Assembly: GCA_027488165.1 (NCBI GenBank) | Contig: JAIYCF010000055.1 | Location: forward strand, 1-7,467 | DNA length: 7,467 nt | Direction: 5' to 3' | Source of the DNA: Streptomycetaceae bacterium | GTDB taxonomy: Bacteria > Actinomycetota > Actinomycetes > Nanopelagicales > Nanopelagicaceae | Part shown: piece by piece, positions 4,962 to 7,467 of the stretch | How the letters are laid out: every line of letters begins with the position of its first letter | How positions within the stretch are numbered: position 1 is the stretch's first letter | Position numbers and translations under genes: made by a program | The notes under the pieces: generated by a model | The model's input: the letters and a program-made list of their open reading frames with translations, nothing else | Databases searched by the model: none | What the model was told of the DNA's origin: nothing

Positions 4962-6043
4962 TAGAAATCAACCTCTGCTGCAGCTTCATCTATCGCAGCA
5001 ACGAGTTCGGCATCAACCTCGATAGGCACAAAGTGTGCGCGAATCTTGGTCTCGATCTCATTTGCTAGATCTGGGTTATCGAGAAGGAATGCTCGTGAGT
5101 TTTCCTTACCTTGACCCAACTGATCTGCTTCGTATGTGTACCAAGCGCCGGACTTCTTAACTACGCCGATTTCAACGCCGAGGTCGATGAGTGAACCTTC
5201 GCGTGAGATACCTGTGCCGTAGATGATGTCGAATTCGGCTTGCTTAAATGGTGGAGCCATCTTGTTCTTGACGACCTTAACGCGGGTGCGGTTACCGACG
5301 GATTCGGTGCCATCCTTAAGAGTTTCGATACGACGGATGTCGAGGCGAACAGATGCATAGAACTTAAGCGCTTTACCGCCAGTTGTTGTCTCTGGTGAAC
5401 CGAAGAAGACGCCGATCTTTTCGCGGAGCTGGTTGATAAAGATCGCGGTTGTCTTTGATTGGTGAAGTGCACCGGTGACTTTACGAAGCGCTTGTGACAT
5501 AAGGCGTGCTTGCAAGCCCATATGTGAATCGCCCATTTCGCCTTCGATTTCAGCGCGAGGAACAAGAGCGGCAACTGAGTCGACGACGACGAGATCAAGT
5601 GCACCGGAACGGATCAACATATCCATGATTTCAAGCGCTTGTTCGCCAGTGTCTGGTTGTGAAACAAGAAGTGCATCAATATCAACGCCGAGCTTCTTTG
5701 CGTATTCGGCATCGAATGCGTGTTCGGCATCGATAAATGCGCAGATACCGCCGGCCTTTTGAGCATTTGCAATTGCATGCAATGTAAGTGTTGTCTTACC
5801 TGAAGATTCTGGTCCGTAGATTTCTACGATACGTCCGCGTGGTAGTCCGCCGATACCGAGTGCGATATCTAGCGCGATTGAACCGGTTGGAATAACTTCG
5901 ATGATCGCATTTTGACGATCAGACATTTTCATAACTGAGCCCTTACCAAACTGACGTTCAATCTGGGCTAGTGCGGTGTCGAGCGCCTTTTGGCGATCGG
6001 AGGTGTTCTTCTCTTCGGCTTTATTTGCTTTATCAGCAGCCAC
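4961..6043 (-). CDS. recA: Recombinase RecA
   Basis: This 360-residue RecA carries out ATP-dependent strand exchange and triggers LexA self-cleavage in the SOS response. Visible motifs are Walker A GPESSGKT (77-84), Walker B LVVVD (151-155), loop L1 around EIEGEMGDS (165-173) and loop L2 from about INQLREKIG to TTTGGKALKF (203-228). The subunit-interface and C-terminal domains are full length and no intein interrupts it. The L2 segment reads GVFFGSPE, with Phe where many RecA proteins have Met (GVMFG). The C-terminus is acidic. The start is GTG at 6041-6043 with AAAGGAG 6 nt upstream, the strongest Shine-Dalgarno in the window. An SOS box lies about 160 bp upstream. recX follows with a one-base overlap, so it is almost certainly cotranscribed. 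Confidence 0.99.
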   Translation of the reverse strand: MAADKANKAEEKNTSDRQKALDTALAQIERQFGKGSVMKMSDRQNAIIEVIPTGSIALDIALGIGGLPRGRIVEIYGPESSGKTTLTLHAIANAQKAGGICAFIDAEHAFDAEYAKKLGVDIDALLVSQPDTGEQALEIMDMLIRSGALDLVVVDSVAALVPRAEIEGEMGDSHMGLQARLMSQALRKVTGALHQSKTTAIFINQLREKIGVFFGSPETTTGGKALKFYASVRLDIRRIETLKDGTESVGNRTRVKVVKNKMAPPFKQAEFDIIYGTGISREGSLIDLGVEIGVVKKSGAWYTYEADQLGQGKENSRAFLLDNPDLANEIETKIRAHFVPIEVDAELVAAIDEAAAEVDF

Positions 6044-6070
6044 GTTTTGCTCCTTTAGATTAAGAACGTC

Positions 6071-6085
6071 TATGCGTTGCGCATA
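6071..6085 (-). other. Small inverted repeat in the recA leader
   Basis: TATGCG and CGCATA pair perfectly around a 3-nt TTG spacer, about 28 nt upstream of the recA GTG. It could form a short stem in the 5' untranslated RNA just before the ribosome-binding site. It may also be chance; no U run follows, so it is not a terminator. Confidence 0.3.
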
Positions 6086-6200
6086 TTCGTTGGTATTCGG
6101 CCCAGAAGGTACGGAACTTCACTGACGGCCTACGAGGCTTATAGAGAGCCTGTGGGCGGTAACTGTGGAACCGCTCTGGTTGTGCAGGGATAACTTTATC

Positions 6201-6214
6201 CGAACATCTGTTCG
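6201..6214. promoter_or_regulatory. SOS box (LexA binding site)
   Basis: CGAACATCTGTTCG is a palindrome around the central ATCT and matches GAAC-N4-GTTC, the LexA box of Gram-positive bacteria and actinobacteria. It sits between divergent recA (about 160 bp away) and yaaA (about 78 bp away). Immediately to its left, sharing one base, is a second palindrome GGATAA-CT-TTATCC (6188-6201), whose halves could include -10-like elements. LexA repression of recA is expected; whether yaaA is also controlled is inference. Confidence 0.85.
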
Positions 6215-6223
6215 AAAGGTAGC

Positions 6224-6289
6224 AGGCGCTACTGACAGCGCCTTTAGGCGTGTCGCGTTCTAGTTAGGCGTAAGAAGGGCAGGATGCCC
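6224..6289 (+). promoter_or_regulatory. Structured leader of yaaA: hairpins and direct repeats
   Basis: Three elements lie just before yaaA. AGGCGCT (6224-6230) pairs with AGCGCCT (6237-6243) around a 6-nt loop, and overlaps an alternative stem GTAGC/GCTAC (6219-6232). TTAGGCGT occurs at 6244-6251 and 6264-6271, exactly 20 bp apart. GGGCA (6277-6281) pairs with TGCCC (6285-6289), leaving GGA of the likely ribosome-binding site AGGA in the 3-nt loop. These could affect transcription or translation of yaaA; no promoter was confidently placed. Confidence 0.35.
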
Positions 6290-6291
6290 AG

Positions 6292-6846
6292 GTGTTGATC
6301 CTGCTGCCGCCTTCCGAGAAGAAGGCAGAGACCGCTAAACCAACGCCCGCGATCAACGTCTATTCAGGCGTGCTCTACCAGGCGCTGGGATGGGCCACGC
6401 TAAGCCCGGCAGCCCGCAAGCGAGCGGCGAGCGCGATCGTGATCATCTCCGCCAAATATGGTGCAGTACGCCCAGATCAATTGATTGAGAGCTACAAAGC
6501 CAAGATCGATAACAACGCTATGCGTGATCTCGTGGCCACAGTTCTGGACATAGTCAAGACCCCGCTAATCGTGGACTGCCGTTCATCGACTTATAAAACA
6601 GTTTGGCACTCCCCCGTAGATAAGACTGTTGAGATTGCAGTATCAACCGTGGTCGACGGCGAGCGCAAAGTTGTTACTCATATGTCTAAGAAGACGCGCG
6701 GTGAAATTGCGAGGGCTCTCTTGCAATCAAGGTCTGTGCCTAAGACCCCAGAAGATCTCTATGCGATCGTTTCAGAAAAATATCCGTGTGCGCTAACGCC
6801 GAGTGATGGCGTCAATCCTTGGGTCTTGGAAGTAATTGCTGTCTAA
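6292..6846 (+). CDS. yaaA: YaaA/UPF0246-family peroxide-stress protein, shortened form
   Basis: This 184-residue protein belongs to the YaaA (DUF328, UPF0246) family, whose E. coli member lowers intracellular free iron during peroxide stress and limits oxidative DNA damage. Conserved elements are the N-terminal MLILLPPSE, VYSGVLYQALG (23-33), IISAKYGAVRPDQLIESYK (51-69), DCRSSTY (95-101) and HMSKKTRG (130-137). Family members are usually about 240-260 residues. The missing part is mostly the segment between LPPSE and VYSGVLY, here only about 14 residues. The start is GTG with AGGA 7 nt upstream, and the next codon TTG is an unlikely alternative. It is divergent from recA across an SOS box and converges on tspO with a 17-bp gap. 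The frame is intact and the core motifs survive, so it is probably functional rather than a pseudogene. Confidence 0.85.
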   Translation: MLILLPPSEKKAETAKPTPAINVYSGVLYQALGWATLSPAARKRAASAIVIISAKYGAVRPDQLIESYKAKIDNNAMRDLVATVLDIVKTPLIVDCRSSTYKTVWHSPVDKTVEIAVSTVVDGERKVVTHMSKKTRGEIARALLQSRSVPKTPEDLYAIVSEKYPCALTPSDGVNPWVLEVIAV

Positions 6847-6863
6847 ACAATGCCGACGCAAAG

Positions 6864-7331
6864 TTAATTTTTAGCTAAGTATCCCCAAGCTAGGCTGGCC
6901 GCAATTGCTACCCAGATTTGATATGGCACAAGCAATAATCCCATTGTTAAAGACGCTCTGAAGGTCAGGACAAGTACTGGGATTGTCAGAACTGCGGTCA
7001 AAGTCAATGCTGTTGAGGCATATAGAAAATTATGTGGAACGTAGAATTGATAAGCCCAGATTAAAGCGGTGATCACGCTTAAACCAAAGAAAACCAACCA
7101 AGTGACATTTTCCAATTTAGTTAATGATCTGGATACTTGATATGCGGCGATTCCAAGAACTGCGAAGTTATATGGCCAGATAAGACCGAAAATGGCACTC
7201 GGTGGTTGCCAAGAAGGGCGGTTTAGAGATGCATACCAACCAGGTGAGGATGAAACCCAAATTCCAGAGCCAAATGCGTATATAAAGACAAAGAGAATTC
7301 CAAGTGCCGCAGCGATTAATTTGAAATCCAC
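6864..7331 (-). CDS. tspO: TspO/MBR family membrane protein
   Basis: This 155-residue protein belongs to the TspO (peripheral benzodiazepine receptor-like) family, five-helix membrane proteins that bind porphyrins and are linked to tetrapyrrole handling and stress in bacteria. The signature between helices 1 and 2 is clear: WYASLNRPSWQPPSAIFGLIW at 32-52. The last helix carries LLVPYQIWVAIAASLAW at 133-149, the usual LxPYxxW pattern. Hydrophobic segments fall near residues 5-25, 45-65, 77-96, 102-123 and 130-151. The start is GTG (7329-7331), 6 nt after TAGATT; an in-frame stop lies four codons before it, so no upstream start fits. There is no Shine-Dalgarno. Length is normal. Its ligand here is not known, and neighbours give no hint of a pathway. 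Confidence 0.9.
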   Translation of the reverse strand: MDFKLIAAALGILFVFIYAFGSGIWVSSSPGWYASLNRPSWQPPSAIFGLIWPYNFAVLGIAAYQVSRSLTKLENVTWLVFFGLSVITALIWAYQFYVPHNFLYASTALTLTAVLTIPVLVLTFRASLTMGLLLVPYQIWVAIAASLAWGYLAKN

Positions 7332-7337
7332 GGTAAG

Positions 7338-7343
7338 AATCTA
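7338..7343 (-). promoter_or_regulatory. Candidate -10 box for a leaderless tspO transcript
   Basis: TAGATT on the minus strand is followed by 6 nt (CTTACC) and then the tspO GTG. This is the same spacing as at the IclR-family gene and plsC. No good -35 lies 16-18 nt upstream, and no ribosome-binding site is visible. The box includes the TAG that closes the tspO frame upstream. Confidence 0.4.
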
Positions 7344-7361
7344 GCGGTAACTCTCTACTTA

Positions 7362-7373
7362 CCCTAGTTAGGG
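7362..7373. repeat. Short inverted repeat between tspO and the upstream gene
   Basis: CCCTA and TAGGG flank a GT dinucleotide, just after the stop codon of the right-edge gene. The loop is too short for a good hairpin and no T run follows, so it is not a convincing terminator. It could be part of a protein-binding site upstream of tspO. Confidence 0.25.
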
Positions 7374-7377
7374 CCCT

Positions 7378-7467
7378 TTAAAGCTTATGGAGCTTTAGCT
7401 TTATTCCGATCCAGGCTCCCGTAAAGGCGGTTGCAAAAAATACCCAGCCAGAGAGTGCAAATGATTG
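7378..7467 (-). CDS. C-terminal end of an unidentified membrane protein
   Basis: The last 29 codons and the TAA stop of a minus-strand gene enter from the right edge. The peptide contains a hydrophobic stretch with aromatic residues (SGWVFFATAFTGAWIGI) followed by a basic end, KLKLHKL. This looks like a final transmembrane helix with a short cytoplasmic tail. The frame is open across the whole 90 bases, and the composition suits a membrane protein rather than a random frame. It ends 46 bp before the tspO start on the same strand. A 7-bp inverted repeat (TAAAGCT/AGCTTTA, 7379-7397) lies within its final codons. The family cannot be named from this fragment. Confidence 0.6.
   Translation of the reverse strand, partial: QSFALSGWVFFATAFTGAWIGIKLKLHKL

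Noticed and set aside
4959..4970. Programmed frameshift producing a RecA-RecX fusion
   Set aside because: The end of recA (GAT TTC TAA) has no convincing slippery heptamer or following pseudoknot. Reinitiation at the overlapping ATT is simpler.
5161..5604. Minus-strand 147-residue frame inside recA
   Set aside because: It overlaps highly conserved RecA sequence in another frame, is rich in Ser and Leu, and matches no family I recognise.
7379..7397. Inverted repeat TAAAGCT/AGCTTTA as a terminator
   Set aside because: It lies inside the final codons of the right-edge gene and lacks a T run on the minus strand after the stem, so terminator function is not supported.

Overview
The window looks like ordinary chromosome from a small-genome actinobacterium of moderate GC. 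The best guess is a freshwater Nanopelagicales (acI)-type organism, but that assignment is inference. The pointers are an actinobacterial HU with a long Lys/Ala/Pro tail, an NdgR/LtbR-type IclR regulator divergent from leuCD, a GAAC-N4-GTTC SOS box, tight gene packing, and start codons placed 6 nt after a TANNNT box, which suggests leaderless mRNAs. I see no mobile element, prophage, CRISPR array, tRNA or rRNA, and no gap between genes exceeds 300 bases.

Layout from left to right. On the minus strand, the first 19 codons of gpsA (cut by the window edge) follow plsC, giving a phospholipid-precursor pair. Next comes a lysine-tailed HU gene with its own terminator, then leuD and leuC (isopropylmalate isomerase), also ending at a hairpin. 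A 54-bp gap separates leuC from the divergent plus-strand ndgR/ltbR-like regulator. This gap carries a good promoter for the regulator and two operator-like sites spaced 21 bp apart. The order regulator, leuC, leuD, HU, then gpsA further on matches my memory of other actinobacteria such as Mycobacterium.

The regulator converges, with a 4-base overlap, on a minus-strand recA-recX operon. recX has no ATG, GTG or TTG that would give a full-length protein. The best start is an AUU sharing one base with the recA stop (UAAUU). The 248-bp region upstream of recA holds a clear SOS box and a divergent, unusually short yaaA (peroxide-stress family). A TspO/MBR membrane protein gene and the C-terminal end of an unidentified membrane protein, both on the minus strand, close the window.

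Three circuits can be read. Leucine synthesis (leuCD) is probably controlled by the adjacent IclR protein. DNA-damage functions (recA, recX and perhaps yaaA) sit around one LexA-type site. The HU gene has a motif-rich upstream region that may be regulatory. I found no clearly new multi-gene system. The most unusual items are the recX start, the internally shortened YaaA, the paired operator-like sites and the HU upstream repeats.
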